A stretch of DNA of 63,215 nt from Acidobacteriota bacterium (GTDB lineage Bacteria > Acidobacteriota > Terriglobia > Terriglobales > Acidobacteriaceae): positions 1 to 63,215 of the forward strand of contig QIAN01000120.1 of NCBI GenBank assembly GCA_003225005.1, written 5' to 3'. Positions 9,205-20,927 of this stretch are shown piece after piece; position 1 is the first letter of the stretch; every line of letters starts with the position of its first letter. The position numbers and the translations under genes are program-made. The notes under the pieces were generated by a model. That model had not been told where the DNA came from and did no database searches. It worked only from the letters and a program-made list of their open reading frames with translations.

Positions 9205-10135
9205 CGTCGGTTCAAAGATGGTCTGAAAGCACAAGTTACCGGCGAATTCCACGATCATAAATGCCCGGTCCGTATCCACTCCCACTTCCATATCTTGCTT
9301 CGAACGGAAATCATGGGTCATACGCTTGACCGAATTGCCCAGAATAAAGCAGCGAATGCCCTCTTCCGGCTTGAGCCTCTCATATACGAGTTCGTGGCCC
9401 GAGAACACCGCATTCACAGCATTCCGCTTGAAAATCGGCAGCACTTGCGCCGCAGATCCCCGTGATACTTCCCATCCGAATACAGCGGATGATGAAAATA
9501 GCAGATCTTCCATTTAGCCTTTGAGTTGTGAAGGCTCTGCTGTCCAGCACAAAAAAGCTTACATCGCCTTTTTGGAATGTGTAGTAGCGCTCTCCTCCCA
9601 TGTTGAAAGGTTTATAGAGCCGCTCCTAGCTGGAGTCATCATGATTTCCCAGCGAAGCATAAAATTTCACGCCTGCGTCGAGCAGAAGCTTGTAGGGCTG
9701 CTCAAACTTCTCCGCAAAGTCCTTTGAAAGATGGCCCCGGTATATGTTGTCGCCCAACATGATGACGAAATCAAAGCCAACTTTCTGCCGGTAGATCTCC
9801 GTCTCTTTTGCAATTTCGTACTGCTCGCGCTCGTCGGTCCCGCTGTCGCCGATCACCGCAAAGCGCAGTGATTTCGATTCCAACGGGAGCTTGACTTCCG
9901 GTCCGCTGGCGGTTGCTTGGGCCGGAGCGCTCGCCTGAGTCGTGGCCTACAATGCGGTATTCCAGTTCCTTGGGCAGTCGAGGCAGATTCAGAGGATCAG
10001 AGGGCGCCAGGATCCGCGCGAGCCTGCGGCCTGCCGAACCGGTGCGCGGTGTGGCATTGCAAGGGCACGCCCTTGAGGATAAGCACCATTCACCTTCCCG
10101 CGAACTCCACGCCTTCCATACGGCGCCTGACAACA
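9205..10135 (-). pseudogene. Metallophosphoesterase, multiply frameshifted remnant
   Basis: Reading right to left, pieces of one calcineurin-like phosphoesterase appear in changing frames: LNLPRLPKELEYRIVGHDSGER (about 9930-10000), KLPLESKSLRFAVIGDSG (about 9850-9900), FDFVIMLGDNIYRGHLSKDF and FYASLGNHDD (about 9650-9780), MGGERYYTFQKGDVSFFVLDS (about 9540-9600), and AQVLPIFK, NAVFSGHELVYERLKPEEG, MTHDFRSKQDMEVG (about 9250-9450). At least three frame changes are needed. The metal-ligand motif GHxH is GHEL here, so a catalytic histidine is gone as well. This argues for real decay rather than read errors. Exact limits are approximate. Confidence 0.8.
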
Positions 10136-10442
10136 CAATCAGCAGCCATCGCGGCAGGCCGCTTCTCCCTGTCTTGGCGATCAGCCATGGCGTGCCCGGC
10201 TTGCGAACAAGCTTGTGTTGGAGGCGTCGACTGCCAACGGAAAAGTGCTGGGTCGCGCTCTGTGGCGGGAAACTAGACGATGGTTGATCGAATCGCGTGT
10301 AAGGAATAAACGCGGGAGGAGGATACTTTACAGAGCCTGTAGGTTCGGTTAATGCACGGCCATCACATTGCCGCAATAGCCTTTAGATGCAACGCTGCCT
10401 GAATACGTCCGGCACATCGCCTTGTCGGGCGAGGCCGCGATT

Positions 10443-11057
10443 CTAAATTTGCTTCACAAACTTCAGCGATGTCGAATTCATGCAATAGCGCAGCCCGGTC
10501 GGTTGCGGACCGTCGTCGAATACATGCCCCAGATGAGCGTCGCACTCGGTGCAAGCCACCGCTGTCCGAACCATGCCGAAGGTCGAGTCTCGAATCTCGC
10601 GAACATTCTCTTGCGCAATCGGAGCCCAGAAGCTCGGCCATCCTGTTCCCGACTCAAACTTCGTGTCCGAGCTGAACAGAGCATTCTCACAGCACACGCA
10701 GCGGTACAAACCCTTATCGTGCACATTCCAGTACTGTCCCGTGAAGGCTCGTTCCGTGTCTGCGCGCCGTGTAATGTCGAACGTATTTGATCCCAACTGC
10801 TTCCGCCACTCGGCATCGCTCTTGACGACCTTAGGCACTCGCACTTTCTGCAGCCGTTTCCCGGCATCGGAAAACTGGACAATCGTCACTTCCGATTCTT
10901 TAGAACCCGCATCCGAGCCGGCAGGCGCTGCCGCGATCAGCGGCGACTTCCACAGAGACCACGCTGCCACGCCCGCCACCGCCGCAGCCGACGCTCCCAG
11001 AAACGCCCGCCGTCGCAAGTTCACCGCCGCATCCCGATCCAGATCAGAACCAAACAT
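10443..11057 (-). CDS. msrB: Peptide-methionine (R)-S-oxide reductase, Tat-exported
   Basis: A 204-residue MsrB with an N-terminal twin-arginine-type signal (LRRRAFLGASAAAVAGVAAW) and hence a probable periplasmic location. The reductase domain spans about residues 75-204: zinc CxxC pairs (CVCC and CTEC), GTGWPSFW, HLGHVFDDGP, and the catalytic cysteine in LRYCMNSTSLKF. It reduces methionine-R-sulfoxide in oxidised proteins. It lies 10 bases downstream of msrA on the same strand and has its own AAGGAG, so the pair is an operon covering both stereoisomers. It ends at 10443 after VKQI. Confidence 0.93.
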   Translation of the reverse strand: MFGSDLDRDAAVNLRRRAFLGASAAAVAGVAAWSLWKSPLIAAAPAGSDAGSKESEVTIVQFSDAGKRLQKVRVPKVVKSDAEWRKQLGSNTFDITRRADTERAFTGQYWNVHDKGLYRCVCCENALFSSDTKFESGTGWPSFWAPIAQENVREIRDSTFGMVRTAVACTECDAHLGHVFDDGPQPTGLRYCMNSTSLKFVKQI

Positions 11058-11067
11058 GGCGAACTCC

Positions 11068-11766
11068 TTACTTTGCTGCCGAAAGATCCGGCTTCCCCAC
11101 CCACAGCTCCGGAAAACTCCTCTTCAAATTCTCCACCTTGGGCGCATCATTAAACGCAATATACGGCTGATTCGGATGCCGCGTCGCATAATGCTGGTGA
11201 TAAGCCTCCGCCGGATAGAACGCCTTCAACCCCACGACTTGGGTCACAATCTTCCGTTTGAACGCGCCGGCCTGATCAAGCTGCGCAATGTAAGCCTCGG
11301 CAATTTTTTTCTGCTCGTCATCACCATAAAAAATCACCGACCGATACTGTGTGCCCGAATCCGGACCTTGCCGATTCAACTCCGTCGGATCGTGCGCCAC
11401 CGAGAAGAATACGCGCAGCAACTCGCCATAGGTCACCTGCGACGGATCGTAAACAATCTTCACCGACTCGGCGTGTCCGGTCGCGCCCGTGCTCACCGTC
11501 TCATATTCCGCCGTATTGGCCGAGCCGCCCGAGTAACCCGAAGTCGCCTGGATCACGCCCTTCACATGCTCAAACACCGCCTGGATTCCCCAGAAACATC
11601 CGCCCGCCACCACCGCGGTCGCCTGCCCAGGAGCCGATGCTTTCACCACATCGACCGCCGGTCCCGGAACCGCCGCCCCATTCCCCGCAGCCCGCGCCGT
11701 GCAGGCAAGCGTGCCTGCCAGCAACATCAGCATCATGGCAAAGATACGAACAGAAGTGCTCGACAT
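11068..11766 (-). CDS. msrA: Peptide-methionine (S)-S-oxide reductase, exported
   Basis: A 232-residue MsrA. A Sec-type signal peptide occupies about residues 1-26 (IFAMMLMLLAGTLACTARA), so the enzyme is exported; the cysteine could also serve as a lipobox. The catalytic motif GGCFWG is near residue 56, followed by GVIQATSGYSGG, ATGHAESVKIVYDP, LRVFFSVAHDPTELNRQGPDSGTQYRS in conserved order, and YHQHYATRHP near the C-terminus. GGGAGG six bases before ATG 11766 fixes the start. First gene of the msrA-msrB operon for repair of extracytoplasmic proteins; no membrane reductant partner is next to it. Confidence 0.94.
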   Translation of the reverse strand: MSSTSVRIFAMMLMLLAGTLACTARAAGNGAAVPGPAVDVVKASAPGQATAVVAGGCFWGIQAVFEHVKGVIQATSGYSGGSANTAEYETVSTGATGHAESVKIVYDPSQVTYGELLRVFFSVAHDPTELNRQGPDSGTQYRSVIFYGDDEQKKIAEAYIAQLDQAGAFKRKIVTQVVGLKAFYPAEAYHQHYATRHPNQPYIAFNDAPKVENLKRSFPELWVGKPDLSAAK

Positions 11767-12423
11767 GACTATCCTCCCGCGTCTGATTCCTTAAGCCAGT
11801 TCATTAGAGGTACGAGCTGGGGAAAAGTTTCGGATTGGGGTATTCAGCTTTGGGCTCTTGGCTCTTAGCTCGTAGCCTTTGGATCTAGCCCGGGTCAGTT
11901 AAATTCTTTGCTTAATATGAGTTGCGAGAGTCGGATCTGAGGGGCAGCGGGGTAAAATCTTTGTAACCAAGGGTTTGCAGCTAAAATATTCTGGAATCGG
12001 GACTTAGCGGCGGGGTAGCACTCGACGGCAGGACCGGTTAGGGTGCAGGCCTGTATTGCTTATGGCTAATGCTAATCATAACTACAGCAATTTTATCTCG
12101 GGTGAGGCCCTGGAAAGGGTGTGACAAGCGTGGCAAGTGGAGGAGTTAAGAATATTTTTCTGGGGGTTGACAGAGGTCGTTACGGGAAGGGATTTCCGTT
12201 TTTAGAAAGAAGACTCACCGACGGTTCGCGAAGCGAACGGAGGAGACCTTCTGTTTTCCACCCGCAGAGCGAACCCACGTACGCACCCCGTCGTGGAAGA
12301 GCGGCGCTTTCAACATTGCTAGACTCTGCCCGGGATTTTTTTCCGCTTCGCTGCCCGTCTCTGTGATATGCCTCCCCCACTTCGGCCGTCCTTGATTACT
12401 TTTACAGCCATACTTACCGCTCT
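11767..12423. other. Intergenic region, no gene recognised
   Basis: About 650 bases between msrA and the end of nrdJ. It contains short imperfect reiterations such as GGCTCTTGGCTCTTAGCTCG (about 11851-11870) that recur in degenerate form near 30885. Small open frames here show no recognisable protein. The msrA promoter should lie in the left part. Confidence 0.5.
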
Positions 12424-15528
<3,105 letters not shown>

Positions 15529-15695
15529 GGGCTTCTCCCTAAATATTAGATTCTAATGACTGTGGCGATGATTCGGTCGCTGCAGGGCGAGGGAATCGTT
15601 TGTTTCGTTTGTTTCGCCCCTTTGGGCTTGTTTCTTGAGCCCCTTTATTGGAGCTGGAAAGCAGCGGCTAGCCGCGAAAGTCATTGAAATCTTTC

Positions 15696-15716
15696 GGCAC
15701 GCCTCAAAGGCGTGCC
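15696..15716. repeat. Short palindromic hairpin element
   Basis: GGCACGCCT, CAA, AGGCGTGCC: perfect 9-bp arms with a 3-base loop, between nrdJ and the next gene. It has no T-run, so it is not a standard terminator. Similar GC-rich hairpins lie at 7854, 20659 and 33568. Confidence 0.6.
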
Positions 15717-15770
15717 CGGACACGAACCTGTTCTGCGATACGGCTCCAAGGTGTCCCCTTTGCGCTCCGA

Positions 15771-16319
15771 TCAGAAACCGGAGGGCAGCGGGGACGGACG
15801 GTGAATGTTCGCGGCGAAGCCGGAATCTAGTTGGACGGCACTCGCCGACGGCGCGGGCGCGGCCAAAGACGGTGCCAGTTCCAGTGAAGAGGTGAAATCT
15901 CCGGTGGCGCCGGAAGCCTTGTCGGCAGATGCAATCATCCACTGGTTCAGAGCGCTGCAGATAGTGACGCGCTGAACGACGTCCTCAATCACCACAAAGC
16001 GAACAAAACAATGACCCGCGACCAGGCTGGAGCGCATCGCATGGGCGGGTGCGAACATGCGATCCAGAACGAAGGCCATGTCTTCAGCCTCGCAAAATCT
16101 CAAGACGGCTAACATGCGCTTGCCTCCGACTGAGGCTTCCCCCGGCCCCAGAGTTTCCTCAGCCAAGGCAACGACACCGGGCTTGCAGGGGACCAGGAGC
16201 AAACTGTGCGGAGACTCACAAGCGAACCAACGCGACCATTGCAGGCGGCGATAGTCCAAAGGCCTATCAAACCCATGCCGTGACATGGACTCGACAACCA
16301 AGCGAGTTAGACCTTCCAT
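15771..16319 (-). CDS. Conserved hypothetical protein
   Basis: No functional family was recognised. The 182-residue protein starts MEGLTRLVVESMSRHGFD and continues DYRRLQWSRWFACESPHSLLLVPCKPGVVALAEE, a well-formed soluble alpha/beta sequence followed by a polar Ala/Pro/Ser-rich tail. The ATG at 16319 has GAGGAG seven bases upstream; the open frame runs further up but that part looks non-coding. It is upstream of nrdJ on the same strand, separated by about 240 bases including a hairpin, so co-transcription is possible but unproven. Confidence 0.6.
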   Translation of the reverse strand: MEGLTRLVVESMSRHGFDRPLDYRRLQWSRWFACESPHSLLLVPCKPGVVALAEETLGPGEASVGGKRMLAVLRFCEAEDMAFVLDRMFAPAHAMRSSLVAGHCFVRFVVIEDVVQRVTICSALNQWMIASADKASGATGDFTSSLELAPSLAAPAPSASAVQLDSGFAANIHRPSPLPSGF

Positions 16320-16816
16320 CGAGGGCTCCTCAAAGTAGCCGCAAAGTAGCCGTCGCAGGCTAGACGGATTTTTCCATAGCCCTTGAGTCAGCTTGCAAGT
16401 GCCTAAGTTATCAATATGTTGTCGTTCCCCCGGGGGAGGGTCGAGAGAACGGCCACCGCACAATTTCGGGCTTCAGGATTCCCGGCGTTCAGGCTTCAGG
16501 ACGTCGATAATGTACTGGGGCCCCTTTTTTGCACCGCTGTTTTGGGGATCGGGCCGGGTCACCTCTGGCCCGGCACCGTCCACTTTTTCTCCTGACGTTT
16601 CGCCTCGTGGGTGAAATTCCTTGCTTGGGAGTGAAACATTACTCCAGCCTATAGGGCCTGTCAAGAGAGAAACCCCACATATTGTATCCTCAATAATGAC
16701 GGGCTAGATGCCGGGTTGAGGGACTCATTTTCCACAAGGGCTCTAATCAAAGTCAGTGACTTCTGCCGATCTGCCACCCCAGAAAACCACCCGCGGTGGC
16801 GGTCACACGGTTCCAG
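16320..16816. other. Intergenic region, nothing recognised
   Basis: About 500 bases with no convincing gene, riboswitch or terminator. It includes a GC-rich stretch with CCCCCGGGGGAGG and a run GGGGCCCCTTTTTT near 16518-16531, whose flanks do not form a long stem. Confidence 0.4.
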
Positions 16817-17113
16817 TTACATGAGTTGGAGACCAGTTCCGCGCCTTTCCCGGTAGGGCTGGGGAGCCTTGCGGCAAACTGGTTCGGTTTCCGCTAAGCC
16901 GACAAAGGCGCCGCGCTGCCCCATCGGCATAGCTACGTAGACGTCTTCGAAGATTCTCCGGGGAGTGATATTGAATGCGCCATCGGAGGACTCGACCAAG
17001 TAGTCTCCTTTACGTCCGCTGTGATGACGGCCGAGAGCATCAATGAAACTAAGATTGGAGTTCAGCTGTTTTGCTTTTACCAGAAAGCGAGTGCGATACG
17101 TTTTCCATTTCAT
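16817..17113 (-). CDS. Small hypothetical protein, PGDYG-like
   Basis: A 98-residue protein starting MKWKTYRTRFLVKAKQL. The segment ALGRHHSGRKGDYLVESSDG, followed by IFEDVYVAM, resembles the short beta-rich PGDYG-type domain (a GDYLV turn, then a conserved F...Y). That assignment is tentative and the function is unknown. ATG 17113 is preferred over the longer open frame to 17209 because the extra residues look random. It stands alone in a gene-poor stretch. Confidence 0.45.
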   Translation of the reverse strand: MKWKTYRTRFLVKAKQLNSNLSFIDALGRHHSGRKGDYLVESSDGAFNITPRRIFEDVYVAMPMGQRGAFVGLAETEPVCRKAPQPYRERRGTGLQLM

Positions 17114-18226
17114 GGTTGCTCTCACGTCGCCCCGCCTCGGGGAGGGAGGGTTAGGAATTTTTGATTGTTGATTCTCAATCTCTAGTTCGTGATTCCGATT
17201 ACAAATCAATTCCTGGAGACCGAATTTTTCAATTTCTCACTCGCTGATATTTTCTGGGATTTGTGGGTGCAGTTTCCTTGCGAAAGCGATGGAGACTGTA
17301 CGAGTGAAACCTTGCGCGGTCAATTCCATAAGATTGGTGCAATGGAGGAAATCACGGCCACCGATTCTCGACAGAACTCCGGGGACCGAGAGCGCCTCGA
17401 GAGACCCTGCAATTGGCCCGTTGTCGCGGAGGTTTTCGCTATGCAGCGGTGGCCGCGGCACAATCTCATAGCAGGGGAAGGCGTATTCTGCACAGAGGGT
17501 GCACAGGAAATGCAGAAAGCGGGAGGCGGCGATCTTGTGTGATTTGTGCTTTGCGCTTCGCGCCGAGAAGGATTCTGTCCGCCATTCGAACGGTGGAAGC
17601 AGATGAAACAGTTGAACCCAAACTCGTGTTGCCGGTCAGTTTTTCCTGCTGGTTGCCGACTGAGCGACGGAGATCAAACTCCCGAGGCTCTCTCCGAATT
17701 GTTTCAAGACTGGCGGAGTACACTCACTCAATTTTCTGTAACCGTCCTTCGGGACCTGAGGCGGCGAATGGATGTCCGGTTCTGCGAAGGCAGGAACCAT
17801 CACCCGACTATCTTTACTTTGATGTGCCAGGAGAAAAGAGACCGCCGCAGTCTGAGCGTTGACGGCGCTCATTCTCAGTTCTCGGATGGTGATTCGTATC
17901 CCATTGTGGGGGGCAAAAGTCGCCCGTAAAGCGTGGCTTGCGGGAGCATCTTTATCCGACGGTTTTAGGCGTGTGCGGATGTGCCTGAGGGTAAGAGGCC
18001 CGGCGAAAACGAGAATGCTGGTGCACGTCGATCGATAAGCCTTGCTTGTCGTTCTTCAGGTGACGCTTCTATGTATCGTCTGCACGGTTCGAGCAGATTT
18101 TTCTAGTCCCTATTTTGTTGTGGCGGGCTTAAGCTGTAACTTCCTTGAGATCAATTGTTCACAAAGGCGAGAACGGAATGGTTCTTGCTGCTGTCCAAGG
18201 ACAGACAATCCGCAAGGAGAGTGCTC
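17114..18226. other. Gene-poor stretch of about 1.1 kb
   Basis: Several overlapping open frames exist on both strands (for example 17546-17929 plus and 17636-17872 minus), but none shows recognisable motifs, a good ribosome binding site or hydrophobicity typical of a real protein. It may hold decayed genes or a structured RNA; nothing specific can be supported. Confidence 0.4.
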
Positions 18227-18388
18227 ATGATGACGATTGATCCGGTTTGTGGTATGGAAGTGGACGAACAGGAAACTGAACTTCAAACCCAGTATGCAGG
18301 CAAGAAGTACTCCTTCTGTTCAGAAGAGTGCCTCACCGCATTTGAGCGACAACCTTCCAAGTACTCGAGGGCGGCGAAGGCCGCATAG
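18227..18388 (+). CDS. YHS-domain small metal-binding protein
   Basis: A 53-residue protein that is essentially one YHS domain: DPVCGMEVDEQE, then YAGKKYSFCSEECLTAFERQPSKY. The cysteines of VCGM and FCSEEC are the expected metal ligands. In larger proteins YHS domains sit with copper or heavy-metal pumps; as a stand-alone protein it may act as a small metal chaperone or sensor. AAGGAG seven bases before ATG 18227 supports the start; an immediately following ATG is an equal alternative. A DUF2934 gene follows 71 bases downstream on the same strand. Confidence 0.8.
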   Translation: MMTIDPVCGMEVDEQETELQTQYAGKKYSFCSEECLTAFERQPSKYSRAAKAA

Positions 18389-18459
18389 TAAATTGCCGCC
18401 GAGCGGTGGCGAAAAATAGCGAACAACCAACTCAACCAGTACGTTCAAGGAGGACGGGT

Positions 18460-18675
18460 ATGCATATGCGAGTAGATCCGGCTCATCAGGAGAGCGGACA
18501 GGTCAAGTCGGAACACTTGAATCCAGAACAACAGGAGCGAATTCGCAGTCGGGCTCATCAGATTTACGAGGAGCACGGACGCGAAGAAGGACACGCCCTA
18601 AATCACTGGCTGCAAGCGAAAGCCGAAGTCGTGAACAGAGGCCGAAGCCTCAAAGGCGGCATGAAGGAAAACTGA
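18460..18675 (+). CDS. DUF2934 protein
   Basis: A 71-residue protein. The core IRSRAHQIYEEHGREEGHALNHWLQAKAE matches DUF2934, a short helical domain common in Acidobacteriota and Rhizobiales with no known biochemical role. AAGGAGG six bases before ATG 18460 selects this start over GTG 18406. It probably shares a transcript with the YHS gene and ends before a strong terminator hairpin at 18704. Confidence 0.8.
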   Translation: MHMRVDPAHQESGQVKSEHLNPEQQERIRSRAHQIYEEHGREEGHALNHWLQAKAEVVNRGRSLKGGMKEN

Positions 18676-18703
18676 AATGGCAAGCAGATGAGCTCTGAAA
18701 AGA

Positions 18704-18734
18704 AGCCCCGGCAATTCTTAGCCGGGGCTTTCTT
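18704..18734. terminator. Bidirectional intrinsic terminator
   Basis: AGCCCCGGC (18704-18712) pairs perfectly with GCCGGGGCT (18721-18729) around an 8-base loop, followed by TTCTT on the plus strand and preceded by AAAAGA, so it can work in both directions. It separates the converging DUF2934 and superoxide dismutase genes. Confidence 0.85.
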
Positions 18735-18754
18735 GATTCAATTAGCCGTCGATA

Positions 18755-19408
18755 TTACCGAGAGGCGAAGGCGGGCTCGCGGTCTGCTGACTTGGCGGAC
18801 TTGAAGGCCTCGAAGCGTTTGTTGATTTCGTCCCAGTTGACGACGTTCCACCACGCCGCCAGGTATTCGGGACGGCGGTTGTTGTACTTGAGATAGTAGG
18901 CGTGTTCCCAGACATCGTTGCCGAAGATGGGATAGAGGCCCTGGGAAATTGGGCTGTCCTGGTTGGGGGTGGTGATGATTTGCACTTCGCCGCCGGGCTT
19001 GCCTGCGAGCCAGACCCAGCCGGAGCCGAATTGTTTCACGCCGGCGTCGTTGAATTTGGTTTGGAAATCCTTGAAGTTGCCGAAGGATTTCTTGATTGTG
19101 TCGGCGATGGGTCCGCTGGGATCGCCTCCGCCCTTGGGCTTCATGATCTTCCAGAACATGGTGTGGTTGACATGGCCTCCGCCATTGTTGCGGACGGTGG
19201 TTCGGATGTCTTCAGGAATGGAGTTGAGGTCGCGAAGGAGATCTTCGGGAGCCCTTTTGCCGAGCTCGGGATGCTTTTCGATTGCTGCGTTCAGATTCTT
19301 AACGTAAGCGCCATGATGCATATCGTGATGCAAGGTCATGGTCTGCTTATCGATGACAGGTTCGAGTGCGTCGTATGCGTAGGGCAGTGGGGGTAGCTCG
19401 TATGCCAT
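18755..19408 (-). CDS. Superoxide dismutase, Fe/Mn family
   Basis: A 217-residue Fe/Mn SOD; converts superoxide to oxygen and hydrogen peroxide. The four metal ligands are visible: His in [12 protein letters not shown], His in [10 protein letters not shown], and Asp and His in [26 protein letters not shown] and [14 protein letters not shown] are typical. The [11 protein letters not shown] context leans to manganese, but metal choice cannot be fixed by eye. There is no signal peptide, so it is cytoplasmic. AAGGAGG upstream of ATG 19408 supports the start. A polar C-terminal extension of about 12 residues follows the fold. Confidence 0.95.
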   Translation of the reverse strand: MAYELPPLPYAYDALEPVIDKQTMTLHHDMHHGAYVKNLNAAIEKHPELGKRAPEDLLRDLNSIPEDIRTTVRNNGGGHVNHTMFWKIMKPKGGGDPSGPIADTIKKSFGNFKDFQTKFNDAGVKQFGSGWVWLAGKPGGEVQIITTPNQDSPISQGLYPIFGNDVWEHAYYLKYNNRRPEYLAAWWNVVNWDEINKRFEAFKSAKSADREPAFASR

Positions 19409-19684
19409 GAATTGTCCTCCTTAAGGATTTCTTCCTCTGTTTGTGATGACGAGAGCGGACATAGGGATTCAGATCGGTTTTGCGTGCGCCTGGAGTGAAT
19501 TCCTAGTGGCAGTAGATGCCAGAGATGCGGATTCGGTTGCGATGGGGTTTTCGTCGTTGGGGGCGGGGGGAACTTCCGGAAGGCTATTGGCTCCAGTGGT
19601 ACATGCACTTTGTTGACGTTGAGTGGCGGGGAAAGTTGCAGGACAATCAGACGGAGTCGATTGACTGCCGGTGGCGGAGGCGCG

Positions 19685-20167
19685 TTGTCTTACCAAAATA
19701 CGTTCCTAAGCACTCTAAGTGTGTTCGCATTGATGTTGAGCAGCGCCTCGCTGGCGGCGGCGCGGGATCTTGCCCTGGTGTCGAACAAAGCGAACTCGGT
19801 TACCGCCGTCACCGTGAGCGATCTGGTGAAACTGTGCAAAGCCCAGACGAACCATTGGCCCGACGGCAAACCTGTGACCTTTATCATGCGAGCGCCTTCG
19901 GCACCGGAGATGAGATTGTTTCTGGAGAAAGGTTATGGGATGCCGGAGAGCCAAGTGAATGAGCTGATTGCGTCCGCCAACCATGGCCGCCCATACCATC
20001 CGGCGATCCTGGTGGTAAATTCCGACGAAGAACTGGTCAACAGGGTGGCTTCCATAACCGGGGCGGTCGGCGTGGTGGATGTGTATTCGATCAATAGCAG
20101 TGTGGTGGTGATGAAGATTGCCGGAAAATTGCCGATGGAACCTGGGTATCTGTTGCATGGAAACTAG
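19685..20167 (+). CDS. PstS-like periplasmic substrate-binding protein (short)
   Basis: About 160 residues. A Sec signal peptide occupies the first ~28 residues (FLSTLSVFALMLSSASLAAA), followed by the fold seen in stand-alone PstS-like proteins: LALVSNKANSVTAVTVSDLVKLC, KPVTFIMRAPSAPEMRLFLE, and SITGAVGVVDVYSINSSVVVMKI. It covers one lobe only, shorter than transport-associated PstS (over 300). No ABC transporter genes are adjacent, so a direct role in phosphate uptake is not supported. The chosen start is TTG 19685, preceded at four bases by GGAGG; the frame is open to 19610. Confidence 0.65.
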   Translation: MSYQNTFLSTLSVFALMLSSASLAAARDLALVSNKANSVTAVTVSDLVKLCKAQTNHWPDGKPVTFIMRAPSAPEMRLFLEKGYGMPESQVNELIASANHGRPYHPAILVVNSDEELVNRVASITGAVGVVDVYSINSSVVVMKIAGKLPMEPGYLLHGN

Positions 20168-20223
20168 CGAAGCCAGACTTGGCGAACCTAAGCGCTTGAC
20201 CAGTCTCGCTTGAACACGGGCAT

Positions 20224-20613
20224 ATGTGCATGGCAAGTACCTCGGGCGATAAAGCGAGAAAGGTAGAAAAAGCCGAACCTGGCAAACCGGCGTATCAGCG
20301 GCATTTCCAACGCTATGGCATCGACTTGCGCATACAGGTGAAAATGTTTCAGGGAGGCGAGTTCCTGAGTTGCTGGGGCCGGACCACAGAGTTGGGCGAA
20401 GATGGAATTGGAGCGACGCTGACCGGTGAACTTGTTTCGGGCGAAATTGTTTCCCTGGAGATTCCGCTTCCGTTGAGCCCCTACCCTCTGAAAGTGCGTG
20501 CGGTCGTTCGTTTCCGCCAAGGTCTGCATTATGGCTTTGAGTTTCTGACTTTGAACGGCAGCCAGAAGGAGATCGTGCGCCGCGTCTGTCAGATGCTGGC
20601 CATGAAGTCGTAG
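20224..20613 (+). CDS. PilZ-domain protein
   Basis: A 129-residue protein, almost entirely one PilZ domain. The first c-di-GMP motif RxxxR is present as RHFQR near residue 26. The second motif, normally (D/N)xSxxG, reads ELGEDGIG and so lacks the usual Asp and Ser. The beta-barrel follows with IVSLEIPLPLSPYPLKVRAVVRF and HYGFEFLTL. Nucleotide binding is therefore uncertain. The gene follows the PstS-like gene by 56 bases on the same strand and precedes the hybrid kinase. Confidence 0.75.
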   Translation: MCMASTSGDKARKVEKAEPGKPAYQRHFQRYGIDLRIQVKMFQGGEFLSCWGRTTELGEDGIGATLTGELVSGEIVSLEIPLPLSPYPLKVRAVVRFRQGLHYGFEFLTLNGSQKEIVRRVCQMLAMKS

Positions 20614-20658
20614 CGCGGGACACTAGCCTGTCAGTTTGCAGAACCAACACGACCACCG

Positions 20659-20670
20659 GGGCTGAAGCCC
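20659..20670. repeat. Short palindromic hairpin
   Basis: GGGCT, GA, AGCCC within a partly symmetrical ACCACCGGGGCTGAAGCCCT context, in the otherwise empty 314-base gap between the PilZ and histidine kinase genes. Nothing else was recognised in that gap. Confidence 0.45.
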
Positions 20671-20927
20671 TGGTTGATTCTGGACGCTTACCCGGCGCTG
20701 CAGGCGCTCTTCGGTTTGCCCGCATGTGTGAGTTCCGCGGTAGCCGCATAGAGCCTCTCAAAAACTAAGGACCACCTGGCTGCCTCGCGCACCACGCGAT
20801 CCGCGGCGCGAGGAGATCGTTTCTGTTTCAAAATGGCGATTGGCCAATTACCTGGGTAACTTTCGATGGGTCGGATTGCCGTTTAACATGATTTTTGGGC
20901 TGGAGATTCTTGAGGGGGATCCCGGAA

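Noticed and set aside
12121..12366. Plus-strand open frame before nrdJ end
   Set aside because: Random-looking sequence, no conserved motif.
15529..15770. Possible cobalamin riboswitch upstream of B12-dependent nrdJ
   Set aside because: No B12 box or the expected multi-stem layout could be found; only a short palindrome.
17546..17929. 127-codon plus-strand frame
   Set aside because: No family, no start signal, codon pattern unlike neighbours.
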